Program-made: the position numbers and the translations under genes
The notes under the pieces: generated by a model
What the model was told of the DNA's origin: nothing
Seen by the model: only the letters and a program-made list of their open reading frames with translations
The model's database searches: none
Source of the DNA: Clostridiaceae bacterium
GTDB lineage: Bacteria; Bacillota; Clostridia; Peptostreptococcales; Tindalliaceae
Assembly: GCA_024635995.1 (NCBI GenBank)
Contig: JAGXHW010000019.1
Location: 1 to 40,089, forward strand
DNA: 40,089 nucleotides
Direction: 5' to 3'
Shown: one piece after another, positions 33,758 through 40,089 of the stretch
Layout of the letters: each line of letters begins with the position of its first letter
Numbering within the stretch: the stretch's first letter is position 1

Positions 33758-34951
33758 TTACCTGCAATCCGTTACATAATTGACAACTTCAGTTACTTTT
33801 CCCTTCGAGAGATATACCCGGGGAACCCTTCGGGAAACAGCACAGACAATTTCACAATTTCCTGTACCCAGGATTTCAGCCCTTTCATCAGGAGAGATTT
33901 CATGCTGGCTGTCACTGCCGAAGAAAATGACTTCGTCCCCCTGGGCAGCATCGGGCACTGCGGTCACATCCAACAAACACTGGTCCATACAAATCATTCC
34001 CACCTGTGGAACCCGTTTTCCACGAACAAGTGCTTCTGTTTTACCGGAACCAATCTTTGTGATTCCGTCCACATATCCAACAGGAATGGTGGCAATTCTT
34101 TTGGGAGAAGGCGTGATGTAAGTGTGCCCATAACTGACTCCCTGTCCTTCATCGACCGTCTTCACATGGGAAATGACCGTTTTAAATGTCATGGCAGGTT
34201 TAATATCCAATTGCTCACTGGGAATATTCGCCCTGGGATTTAATCCATAGAGGGCGCTGCCCACACGCACCATGTTATACCCTTCGCTGGAAACATCCAG
34301 GAGACCGGCACTGTTGGCAATGTGTTTCATAGGAATGTGCAATCCTCTTTCTTTCAATTGTTGTACAAAGTGAAGAAAAGTTTTGGATTGTTGTATGGAA
34401 AAACGGTTGTCTTTTGTAAAAAACAAAGCCAAATGAGAAAAAATGCCTTGAATTTCCAGTTGAGGCAGACGGCTGATTTTCATAACTTCTTCTAATGAAG
34501 CTTCTGTTGGGGGCAGCCCCAAGCGGTTCATGCCGGTATCAATTTTTACGTGTACAGGTTGCACCCCGGTCGCATGCGCGGCTGCAGTTGCATAGGCCTT
34601 TGCCTGGTTTACACTGAACACGGTTGGAATTAACTTGTTTTCAATGACGTCTTGGATCCTGTGGTCTGGGGTCCATCCCAGCAACAGAATAGATGAGTCT
34701 ATGCCGGCCTGTCTGAGCTCAAGGGCTTCTGTTATGGAGGCAACGGCGAAGAAATCAACACCATGTTTTTGAAACAAACGCGTACACTCAACGGCACCGT
34801 GTCCATAGCCATCTGCTTTAACCACAGCACAGAGGGTTTGGCGGCCAGCCAGCCGCTTTATTTCTGTGACATTGTGGGTTAATGCATCAAGGTCCACCTC
34901 GACCCAGGCACCATTGACCTTATGATTTGAGTTTCCACTTTGTTGTGTCAT
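33758..34951 (-). CDS. alr: Alanine racemase
   Basis: A 397-residue PLP enzyme that makes D-alanine for peptidoglycan. The cofactor lysine is Lys45 in AVVKADGYGHG, and the second catalytic base is the Tyr of GVSYGHTY (about 270). HVKIDTGMNRLG, IANSAG, MVRVGSALYGL and GMICMDQCLLDVT are typical. The length is slightly long because of about 14 extra N-terminal residues. The ribosome binding site is GAGGAG, rather far (13 bases) from the ATG, so a slightly different start cannot be excluded. It has its own promoter and a leader of about 120 bases. Confidence 0.96.
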   Translation of the reverse strand: MTQQSGNSNHKVNGAWVEVDLDALTHNVTEIKRLAGRQTLCAVVKADGYGHGAVECTRLFQKHGVDFFAVASITEALELRQAGIDSSILLLGWTPDHRIQDVIENKLIPTVFSVNQAKAYATAAAHATGVQPVHVKIDTGMNRLGLPPTEASLEEVMKISRLPQLEIQGIFSHLALFFTKDNRFSIQQSKTFLHFVQQLKERGLHIPMKHIANSAGLLDVSSEGYNMVRVGSALYGLNPRANIPSEQLDIKPAMTFKTVISHVKTVDEGQGVSYGHTYITPSPKRIATIPVGYVDGITKIGSGKTEALVRGKRVPQVGMICMDQCLLDVTAVPDAAQGDEVIFFGSDSQHEISPDERAEILGTGNCEIVCAVSRRVPRVYLSKGKVTEVVNYVTDCR

Positions 34952-35075
34952 TAGAATTCCAACACTCCTCTAATTAAAGTATTTTGGTTTGGCTGCTGGC
35001 ATGGTTTGGCCAATCATCATCCATCTTTCTGAACTTTTTGCAGGTGTTATCAAAATATATCGGATAATTGGCTTT

Positions 35076-35104
35076 ATTATAACACAGCCAATAAATCTCT
35101 TCAA
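35076..35104 (-). promoter_or_regulatory. Promoter for alanine racemase (reverse strand)
   Basis: On the reverse strand, TTGAAG (35104-35099), a 17-base spacer and TATAAT (35081-35076) preceded by TGT. It starts near 35069. Confidence 0.7.
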
Positions 35105-35116
35105 AAGGAAGAGGGC

Positions 35117-35150
35117 TAAAAAAAATACCTCCTCCAAAGGAGGAAGTATT
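35117..35150 (-). terminator. Terminator after nhaC (reverse strand)
   Basis: On the reverse strand, AATACTTCCTCC pairs with GGAGGAGGTATT (one G-U-type mismatch) across a TTT loop, followed by a run of Ts (As at 35117-35125 on the plus strand). It lies 28 bases after the nhaC stop and just upstream of the alr promoter. Confidence 0.9.
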
Positions 35151-35177
35151 TGTAATACAATTTAATCAATAGGTTTA

Positions 35178-36590
35178 CTATGCTTTTGCATTCACCTTTG
35201 TACCATCTTCATTGAAAACACCAAAGCCTAAGAAACCGGCAATGATTTCGACCACAGGCATGGTCAGGTTAAAGAAAGCATAGGGTAAATAGGTGAAAGG
35301 GTGAACCCCCAGTGTTGACCACATGAAGGCACCACAGGTGTTCCAGGGGATCAGTGCGGACGTGACGGTGCCGCCGCCTTCCAGTGCTCTGGAAAGGATT
35401 TTGGGGTGAATCCCCTTTTCTTTATAGGCATCACGGTACATACGTCCGGGAATGACCAGGGAAATGTACTGCTCCCCGGCAAGCAGGTTCACAGCAAAAC
35501 AGGTTAACACGGTTGCAGCGATCAACGAACCGGTATTGTTGGCAAACTGAAGGATGGCCCCGGCAATAGCCTGAAGCATTCCTGTTTTTTCCAGCACTCC
35601 ACCAAAGCTGAGGGCTATGAGGATCAGGGAAATGGTCCACATCATGCCGTCCAGACCACCCCGTGAGAGCAGTTCGTCAACAATTGCATTGCCGCTTTCA
35701 AGAGAAAATCCGTAATGAGCGGCATCAATGAACTCGCCTAAGCCAGCGCCCTGGAAAATGGCGGCAAAGACGCCACCCAATAAAACGCCTGTCATCAGAC
35801 CAGGCAGGGCAGGTATTTTCATCACTACGATGGCAATAACCACGATTGGGGGAATTAACAGAGCCAGGTTGATGTTAAAGTTCTCCGACATAACTGACAG
35901 CATGGCATTAATTTCCGTAACATTTAATTCCATACCTGCATAATTGGCACCCATGATGCCAAAAAGAATCAGCGCAATGGTAATGGCGGGAATAGTGGTC
36001 CACATCATGCTTCTAATGTGTTCAAAAAGAGTGGTGCCAGCCATGGCAGGGGCCAGGTTGGTGGTGTCAGACAGAGGAGACATTTTATCTCCGAAGTAGG
36101 CACCTGATACGATGGCACCGGCCACAACACCTTCAGGAATGCCCAGACCAATACCAACACCCATCAGGGCAATACCCACTGTTCCTGCGGTTGTCCAGGA
36201 ACTGCCGGTGGCAACTGACACGATCATACAAATCAGAGCGGTGGCCACAAGGAAAATACCAGGTGATAAAATCTGAAGTCCGTAATAGATCATGGTGGGA
36301 ACAGTACCACTCAAAATCCATGTGCCAATGATGGAACCAATGACCATCAAAATCAGTACCGCCTGCATAGCCATACCGATGGTGGCAATGATGGATTCTT
36401 CCAGGTCAGACCAGGAATAGCCGAGAATAAAAACGCCCACTAATGCAGCCACGATGGTGGCAAGGATCAATGGAACGTGTGGGTCTGAGCCAAGCACAAT
36501 CAAAGAAAATGCCAGGATAACGACAAGAAATAAAATAACGAATAGTGCATGACCAAGTGTAGCTGTTTTTGGTTGTTGCTGTTCTTTCAT
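35178..36590 (-). CDS. nhaC: NhaC family Na+/H+ antiporter
   Basis: A 470-residue membrane protein with about 12 helices. NhaC-type segments are ATGSSWTTAGTVGIALMGVGIGLG, GAIVSGAYFGDKMSPLSDTTNLAPA, NLLAGEQYISLVIPGRMY and ALEGGGTVTSALIPWNTCGAFM. NhaC proteins exchange Na+ for H+; relatives exchange malate/lactate (MleN) or amino acids, so the cargo is not certain. The ATG has AAGGAGG upstream. It has a strong extended -10 promoter and a 130-base leader. It helps maintain the Na+ gradient that the TRAP and SSS transporters here would use. Confidence 0.92.
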   Translation of the reverse strand: MKEQQQPKTATLGHALFVILFLVVILAFSLIVLGSDPHVPLILATIVAALVGVFILGYSWSDLEESIIATIGMAMQAVLILMVIGSIIGTWILSGTVPTMIYYGLQILSPGIFLVATALICMIVSVATGSSWTTAGTVGIALMGVGIGLGIPEGVVAGAIVSGAYFGDKMSPLSDTTNLAPAMAGTTLFEHIRSMMWTTIPAITIALILFGIMGANYAGMELNVTEINAMLSVMSENFNINLALLIPPIVVIAIVVMKIPALPGLMTGVLLGGVFAAIFQGAGLGEFIDAAHYGFSLESGNAIVDELLSRGGLDGMMWTISLILIALSFGGVLEKTGMLQAIAGAILQFANNTGSLIAATVLTCFAVNLLAGEQYISLVIPGRMYRDAYKEKGIHPKILSRALEGGGTVTSALIPWNTCGAFMWSTLGVHPFTYLPYAFFNLTMPVVEIIAGFLGFGVFNEDGTKVNAKA

Positions 36591-36725
36591 GTAAACGCCT
36601 CCTTGTTTTTGTAATTCTTTGCTGCAATGGTTTTGAAATTTTGTTTAACCACCCCCCAGTGACGATACAATAAAGTTTTCTAAAACAGCAATAAGAGTGT
36701 TAACAATGTAATAATTTCCAAACAC

Positions 36726-36754
36726 ATCATAACATATATGGTACATTGCTTCAA
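36726..36754 (-). promoter_or_regulatory. Promoter for nhaC (reverse strand)
   Basis: On the reverse strand, TTGAAG (36754-36749), a 17-base spacer and TATGAT (36731-36726) preceded by TGT, an extended -10. The start is near 36719. Confidence 0.7.
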
Positions 36755-36793
36755 TAAAAGAGTTGATTTTCTATACAATTTTGCATAAACAGG

Positions 36794-36918
36794 ATTCTTA
36801 GCTTCTGGTGGAGTTTACTCCATCAGAAGGTTAGAATGCGTTATCCATAAGTAGATGGCCCACCTCTTTTCTCCCTCATGCAGCAGAGGGAGTCTTAGCG
36901 GTGGTAGTCATCGGATAA
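36794..36918 (+). ncRNA. Two-hairpin structured RNA or repeat element in the nhaC-pepA gap
   Basis: Hairpin 1: ATTCT (36794-36798), CTTCTG and TGGAGT pair with ACTCCA, CAGAAG and AGAAT (36833-36837), with a 2-base loop. Hairpin 2: TTATCC (36841-36846), GATG, CCACC and CTCCCTC (36871-36877) pair in order with GAGGGAG (36886-36892), GGTGG, CATC and GGATAA (36913-36918). A 12-base direct repeat, ATAAACAGGATT, flanks both at 36784 and 36915. No open frame is present. This occupies the middle of the 435-base gap between nhaC and pepA. It could be a small RNA, a pepA leader or a dispersed repeat; I cannot assign a named family. The strand is assumed. Confidence 0.6.
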
Positions 36919-36957
36919 ACAGGATTTATATAGCCATGTGAAACAGACAGATGATTA

Positions 36958-36966
36958 TGGTATGAT
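36958..36966 (+). promoter_or_regulatory. Extended -10 promoter for leucyl aminopeptidase
   Basis: TGG-TATGAT, 60 bases before the pepA start; the -35 region (GTGAAA, 36938-36943) is poor. Confidence 0.5.
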
Positions 36967-37025
36967 ACATAGGATGAACAAACTTTCGGTATGTAACCAC
37001 CGGCAAAAAAAGGAGGTGCTGATTA

Positions 37026-38537
37026 ATGCAAATGAAGTGGGTGAAAGAATCCCTTGAAGGGATGAAAACAGATGTATTGGTAATTGGTATTTATGAAGGA
37101 ACCAGCGCCTTGATTGACGACGTTCAGCGTCTGGACACGAAACTGTCAGGACAAATTGCAGAAGTAATAGCTGAAGGAATCTTCAAGGGAAAAGAAGGAC
37201 AGACGGAAACGATTTTTTCCCGGGGACAGATCACGTCTAAACGTGTCGTGTTACTTGGACTTGGCAAGAAAGAAAAACTGAATGGAGAAGTGATCCGAAA
37301 ATCAACTGCCCTGGCACTAAAAGCAGCGGAAAAAACAAAAGCAGTGACCATGGCCATGCCGGTAGTGCTCCAAAAAGGACTGGATGCCAGAGAAGTCGGA
37401 AGGTCCCTGTCTGAAGGGTTGATTATGGCCAACTACCGTTTCCTTTCTTATAAAAAGAAAGAAGATGATGGCCAGGAGCCAACAGTTCAAAATGTGTTTT
37501 TGTATGGGCAGGATGAACATGTGGGTGAACAGATAGATAAAGGACTGGAGGAGGGTGCTTATTTAGCCCAGGGGGTTATGACTGCCAGAAACCTGGTGAA
37601 CGAACCTCCCAATGTCATGGATCCTGAAGCCATGGCACAGAAGGCTGAAGAAATAGCCCGCAAGGCAGGCATGACTTTTGAAGTACTTGGGCGTGAAGAG
37701 ATGAAAGACTTGAAGATGGGCTGCTTCCTGGGGGTCGCTGCAGGAAGCGTCAAACCACCTAAATTGGTTGTGATGAAATATGAAGGGAACCCGGATGCAC
37801 AGGATGATCTTATTGGTTTAGTGGGAAAAGGACTCACTTTCGATTCCGGAGGGATTTCCCTGAAACCAGGGGGAGGCATGGATGAAATGAAAAGCGACAT
37901 GGCTGGGGCAGCAGCAGTCCTGGGAGCCATGGAAGCCATCGGACAGATGAAGCCTGTCGCAAATGTGTTGGCAGTAGTGGGATTGTGTGAAAACATGCCT
38001 TCAGGTACAGCCTATCGACCGGGAGATATACTGACCTCGATGAATGGAAAAACGGTGGAAATATTGAACACGGATGCTGAAGGAAGACTGGTACTGGCAG
38101 ACTGCCTATCCTATGCTCAACAGAAAGGCGCCAGCCGGCTGGTGAATGTGGCCACCTTAACAGGGGCATGCGTGATTGCACTGGGAAACCACGCCTCGGG
38201 GCTTGTGAGCAACGATGAACAGTGGCAGCAATCGGTGGTTGATGCAGGGAAAAAAGCAGGAGAAGCTTGCTGGCCGCTGCCTGCTTTTGATGAATATGCC
38301 GAGCAGTTGAAAAGTGACGTGGCAGATCTACAGAACATCGGTGGTAAAGAAGCGGGTGCCATCACAGCAGGGTTGTTCCTAAGAGCCTTTGTGGATGACC
38401 GGCCATGGGTGCACATGGACATTGCAGGCACCAGCTATACAAAGAAGCCAAAGGCATACCAGTCTAAAGGCGGTACGGGTGTTGCAGTAAGGACATTGGC
38501 ATACTTGGTGAGTGATTGGAACCATGAACGGGTATAA
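37026..38537 (+). CDS. pepA: Leucyl aminopeptidase (M17 family)
   Basis: A 503-residue cytosolic aminopeptidase that removes N-terminal residues from peptides using two metal ions. The C-terminal catalytic domain has VGKGLTFDSGGISLKPGGGM (Asp273), MKSDMAGAAAVLG, the signature NTDAEGRL (348-355) and WVHMDIAGTSYT. The N-terminal macro-like domain (1-180) is complete. AAAGGAGGTG sits just upstream of the ATG. It appears monocistronic, since the next gene has its own strong promoter. Confidence 0.96.
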   Translation: MQMKWVKESLEGMKTDVLVIGIYEGTSALIDDVQRLDTKLSGQIAEVIAEGIFKGKEGQTETIFSRGQITSKRVVLLGLGKKEKLNGEVIRKSTALALKAAEKTKAVTMAMPVVLQKGLDAREVGRSLSEGLIMANYRFLSYKKKEDDGQEPTVQNVFLYGQDEHVGEQIDKGLEEGAYLAQGVMTARNLVNEPPNVMDPEAMAQKAEEIARKAGMTFEVLGREEMKDLKMGCFLGVAAGSVKPPKLVVMKYEGNPDAQDDLIGLVGKGLTFDSGGISLKPGGGMDEMKSDMAGAAAVLGAMEAIGQMKPVANVLAVVGLCENMPSGTAYRPGDILTSMNGKTVEILNTDAEGRLVLADCLSYAQQKGASRLVNVATLTGACVIALGNHASGLVSNDEQWQQSVVDAGKKAGEACWPLPAFDEYAEQLKSDVADLQNIGGKEAGAITAGLFLRAFVDDRPWVHMDIAGTSYTKKPKAYQSKGGTGVAVRTLAYLVSDWNHERV

Positions 38538-38569
38538 GTAAAATGTAGGGGCAATCATGGGGACGCATG

Positions 38570-38597
38570 TTGACAAATTGGAAAATCATGGTATAAT
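38570..38597 (+). promoter_or_regulatory. Strong promoter for the HesB-like selenoprotein gene
   Basis: Consensus TTGACA (38570-38575), a 16-base spacer and consensus TATAAT (38592-38597) preceded by TGG. The start is near 38604. Confidence 0.85.
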
Positions 38598-38642
38598 GTG
38601 AATTACATTGACCCCTGTACCCAGGGGGGAAGGAGTGAGTGC

Positions 38643-38942
38643 ATGATTATTACCGTTACAGATGCAGCAAAGGAAGCAATCGCTGAACAAAACGCTGAAG
38701 GGAAAAAAGTGCGTGTGTATGTAGCAGGCATTGGCTGAGCAGGCCCGCGATTTGCATTGTCTCTGGATGAGGCAAAAGAAACAGATGTCGAGAAGGAAAT
38801 TGAAGGGATCAGCTTTGTGGTCGACGAAGACACAGATAAGCAGTTTGGCACTGTCATTGTTGATTTCAGCTCTGGATTCTTAGGTAAACGTTTTATGGTC
38901 AATTATGCCGGTGGCGGATCTTTCAGCGGAAGCTGTGGTTAA
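38643..38942 (+). CDS. HesB/IscA-like protein with in-frame UGA (predicted selenocysteine)
   Basis: Read through one in-frame TGA (38736-38738, codon 32), this is a 99-residue HesB/IscA-like protein: MIITVTDAAKEAIAEQN..., KKVRVYVAGIG-U-AGPRFALSLDEA, ISFVVDEDTDKQFGTVIVDFSSGF and SFSGSCG. In A-type Fe-S carriers the position after the Gly-rich VYVAGxG is the first conserved Cys, so the UGA replaces a functional cysteine, as in known HesB-like selenoproteins. Codons on both sides of the UGA stay in one frame with homologous sequence, which argues against a pseudogene. A SECIS-like hairpin follows at 38751. AAGGAG precedes the ATG, and a consensus promoter and a terminator bracket the gene. Standard gene finders would truncate it. 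Confidence 0.85.
38751..38776 (+). promoter_or_regulatory. SECIS-like hairpin downstream of the UGA
   Basis: TTTGC (38751-38755) pairs with GCAAA (38772-38776); after a 5-base bulge (ATTGT), CTC (38761-38763) pairs with GAG (38769-38771), leaving the loop TGGAT with G in its second position. The loop begins 25 bases after the UGA, within the range reported for bacterial SECIS elements. Folding was done by eye. Confidence 0.5.
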
Positions 38943-38970
38943 GCATCAGGCAGACATAACACCGAACGTC

Positions 38971-39002
38971 CATGAAAGACAGTCCATTTGGGCTGTCTTT
39001 TT
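38971..39002 (+). terminator. Terminator after the selenoprotein gene
   Basis: AAAGACAG (38975-38982) pairs with CTGTCTTT (38993-39000) and is followed by more Ts; flanking CCATGA and TCATGG may extend the stem. Confidence 0.85.
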
Positions 39003-39014
39003 GTCATGGAATCG

Positions 39015-39023
39015 TGGTATAAT
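39015..39023 (+). promoter_or_regulatory. Extended -10 promoter for the universal stress protein
   Basis: TGG-TATAAT, 47 bases before the gene, just after the terminator. No clear -35. Confidence 0.55.
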
Positions 39024-39069
39024 ATGATAAATATCCAAAAAATATTAACAAACAGAGGAGGCGAAGGTC

Positions 39070-39918
39070 ATGCTGGTGAAAAAAGTGGTCATCGCAGTTG
39101 ATTTCTCCCCGGCTTCAGACAAACTGTTAAATTGCGTGGGGGAATTGGTGGATAAAGGACTTGAAGAAGTGATTCTCGTGCATGTCATTGATCTGCGCAT
39201 TGGTGAAGAACGTTCCATTGTGACTGTTCAGCAGGAAACTGAAGTGAAACTAAAGGAAACAGCGGAAGAACTGAAAAGAATGGGCATCAAAGCCAGGGTT
39301 AACGTGTTGGGAGGTTTCGCAGCCTCTGAAATTGCCCACGTGGCCGAGAAAGAACAGGCTTCTCTAATTCTCATCGGTTCCGTTGGTAAAAGCATACTGA
39401 GGGAAATATTTTTGGGAAGTACAACCTTTGACCTTATTAGAATGACAACAACCCCCGTTCTCATCGAAAAATACCGTAAAGATGAGGAAGACCACTTGCT
39501 GAATGTTTGCACAAATAAATTTGATAGAATTGTGGTGCCTATCGATTTTTCCCGATGCTCTCAGCTGGTACTGGATGAAATTGGTCAGATGAAGGGAATT
39601 CAGGAAATGATCCTGTTGTCTGTCGCCGAGCATGGAGAAACCAGGGAAGAGGTTGAGCTTATTTTGGAAGACTACAATCGGCAGCTGGAAGAAATCGCCC
39701 AGGGTTTCAGGAATAATGGAATCCAGGTGAAAGTGAAAACAGGTGTTGGACTTCCGTCAAAAATAATCACCACCATGGCAGAAGAGGAAGACGCCAACCT
39801 AATTGTTATGGCTACCCGTGGGGCAGGCTTATTAAAATCCCTGCTTCTTGGCAGCACTTCTGACGCAGTGTCCAGACACTCAAAAAGACCGGTGTTGTTA
39901 ATTCCCTGCGGAAAATAA
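39070..39918 (+). CDS. Tandem-domain universal stress protein (UspA family)
   Basis: 282 residues forming two Usp domains in one chain. Domain 1 (about 4-135) has IAVDFSPASDKLL and the nucleotide motif GSVGKSILREIFLGST; domain 2 (about 150-280) has IVVPIDFSRCS and RGAGLLKSLLLGSTSDAVSRHSKRPVLLIP. Both keep the G-2x-G-9x-G-S/T pattern of ATP-binding Usp proteins. It is a cytosolic stress protein of unknown precise action. GAGGAGG lies upstream of the ATG, with its own extended -10 promoter. Confidence 0.93.
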   Translation: MLVKKVVIAVDFSPASDKLLNCVGELVDKGLEEVILVHVIDLRIGEERSIVTVQQETEVKLKETAEELKRMGIKARVNVLGGFAASEIAHVAEKEQASLILIGSVGKSILREIFLGSTTFDLIRMTTTPVLIEKYRKDEEDHLLNVCTNKFDRIVVPIDFSRCSQLVLDEIGQMKGIQEMILLSVAEHGETREEVELILEDYNRQLEEIAQGFRNNGIQVKVKTGVGLPSKIITTMAEEEDANLIVMATRGAGLLKSLLLGSTSDAVSRHSKRPVLLIPCGK

Positions 39919-39927
39919 AAAAAGTGT

Positions 39928-39956
39928 TTGACAAAGGGCATAAATGAGCTTAAATT
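39928..39956 (+). promoter_or_regulatory. Promoter of a gene beyond the right edge
   Basis: TTGACA (39928-39933), 17-base spacer, TAAATT (39951-39956). Transcription would start near 39963 and produce the structured leader that runs off the window. Confidence 0.6.
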
Positions 39957-40013
39957 GCAATATTAAATGCAACAACTCGAGAAATCCGGTTTTAATATAG
40001 TTCCAACCCTTAC

Positions 40014-40083
40014 CCACCAATCAACAGGTGGATGAGATGGTGTCAAGGGTGCACTTCCCCTTGATGCCATGAGGCCACCTGTT
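40014..40083 (+). ncRNA. Structured leader RNA with two mutually exclusive folds
   Basis: AACAGGTGG (40023-40031) pairs perfectly with CCACCTGTT (40075-40083); inside, 40037-40049 pairs along its whole length (two G-U pairs) with 40058-40070. An upstream CCACC (40014-40018) can instead pair with the GGTGG at 40027-40031, breaking the outer stem. This suggests a regulatory leader, but no known riboswitch class is recognised and the downstream gene is not in the window. Confidence 0.5.
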
Positions 40084-40089
40084 ACAATC

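Noticed and set aside
36784-36926. Insertion sequence or attachment site because of the 12-bp direct repeats
   Set aside because: No transposase or integrase and no terminal inverted repeats; the interior is explained by RNA-type hairpins.
38643-38942. Pseudogene caused by a premature stop
   Set aside because: Frame and homology continue past the single UGA at a conserved Cys position, with an intact promoter, a SECIS-like hairpin and a terminator; selenocysteine is the better explanation.
40014-40083. tRNA or SRP RNA
   Set aside because: No cloverleaf, anticodon arm, CCA end or conserved SRP apical loop can be drawn; it is a long simple hairpin.

Overview
The window looks like a chromosomal segment of an anaerobic, low-to-mid-GC Gram-positive bacterium (Bacillota, class Clostridia). 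The signs are strong AGGAGG ribosome binding sites, frequent GTG/TTG starts, an Etf-linked lactate-type dehydrogenase of the electron-bifurcating style, ferrous iron uptake (FeoAB), and a HesB-like gene with an in-frame UGA best read as selenocysteine. A Na+-coupled symporter, an NhaC antiporter and an acidic extracellular linker would fit a haloalkaliphilic clostridium, but this is only a hint. No insertion sequence, phage gene, CRISPR array, tRNA or rRNA was seen.

Layout. (1) 1-5.7 kb: the end of an unknown gene, a P1-family (DmpA/NylC-like) N-terminal-threonine hydrolase, an M20 metallohydrolase, a YhdT-PanF pair (Na+/pantothenate-type symporter), a terminator, and a second M20 enzyme. (2) 5.8-11.1 kb: transketolase, then etfB-etfA-glcD, an Etf-coupled 2-hydroxyacid dehydrogenase like LctBCD. 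(3) 11.2-25.7 kb: a hydroxy-acid catabolic island containing an IclR regulator, a LarA homologue, a GntR/FadR regulator, IlvD-type dehydratase 1, PanB paralogue 1, a two-subunit UxaA/SuyAB-type lyase, a DctPQM TRAP transporter, a LarA with a complete catalytic set, PanB paralogue 2 and IlvD-type dehydratase 2. (4) 25.7-32.4 kb: a reverse-strand kinase-like/LysM membrane protein, glutamate-cysteine ligase with a glutathionylspermidine-synthase-like ATP-grasp partner, and a Fur-box feoA-feoB operon with a small Cys-rich protein. (5) 32.4-40.1 kb: AI-2E-type transporter, alanine racemase and NhaC (both reverse), a structured RNA element, leucyl aminopeptidase, the HesB-like selenoprotein, a tandem universal stress protein, and the promoter and structured leader of a gene beyond the window.

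The most interesting part is region 3. PanB is normally a pantothenate-biosynthesis enzyme, but here two diverged copies lie among acid-sugar dehydratases, hydroxyacid racemases and a TRAP importer, with no panC, panD or panE. My inference is that the island imports a 2-hydroxy or sugar acid, adjusts its C2 stereochemistry (LarA), dehydrates it to a 4-hydroxy-2-oxo acid (IlvD/UxaA types), and cleaves that acid with PanB in reverse to a 2-oxo acid plus methylene-tetrahydrofolate. For a C4 acid such as erythronate or threonate, the products would be pyruvate and methylene-THF. Matching palindromes at the GntR gene and at the UxaA-type operon suggest one regulon. The substrate is not proven by the sequence.
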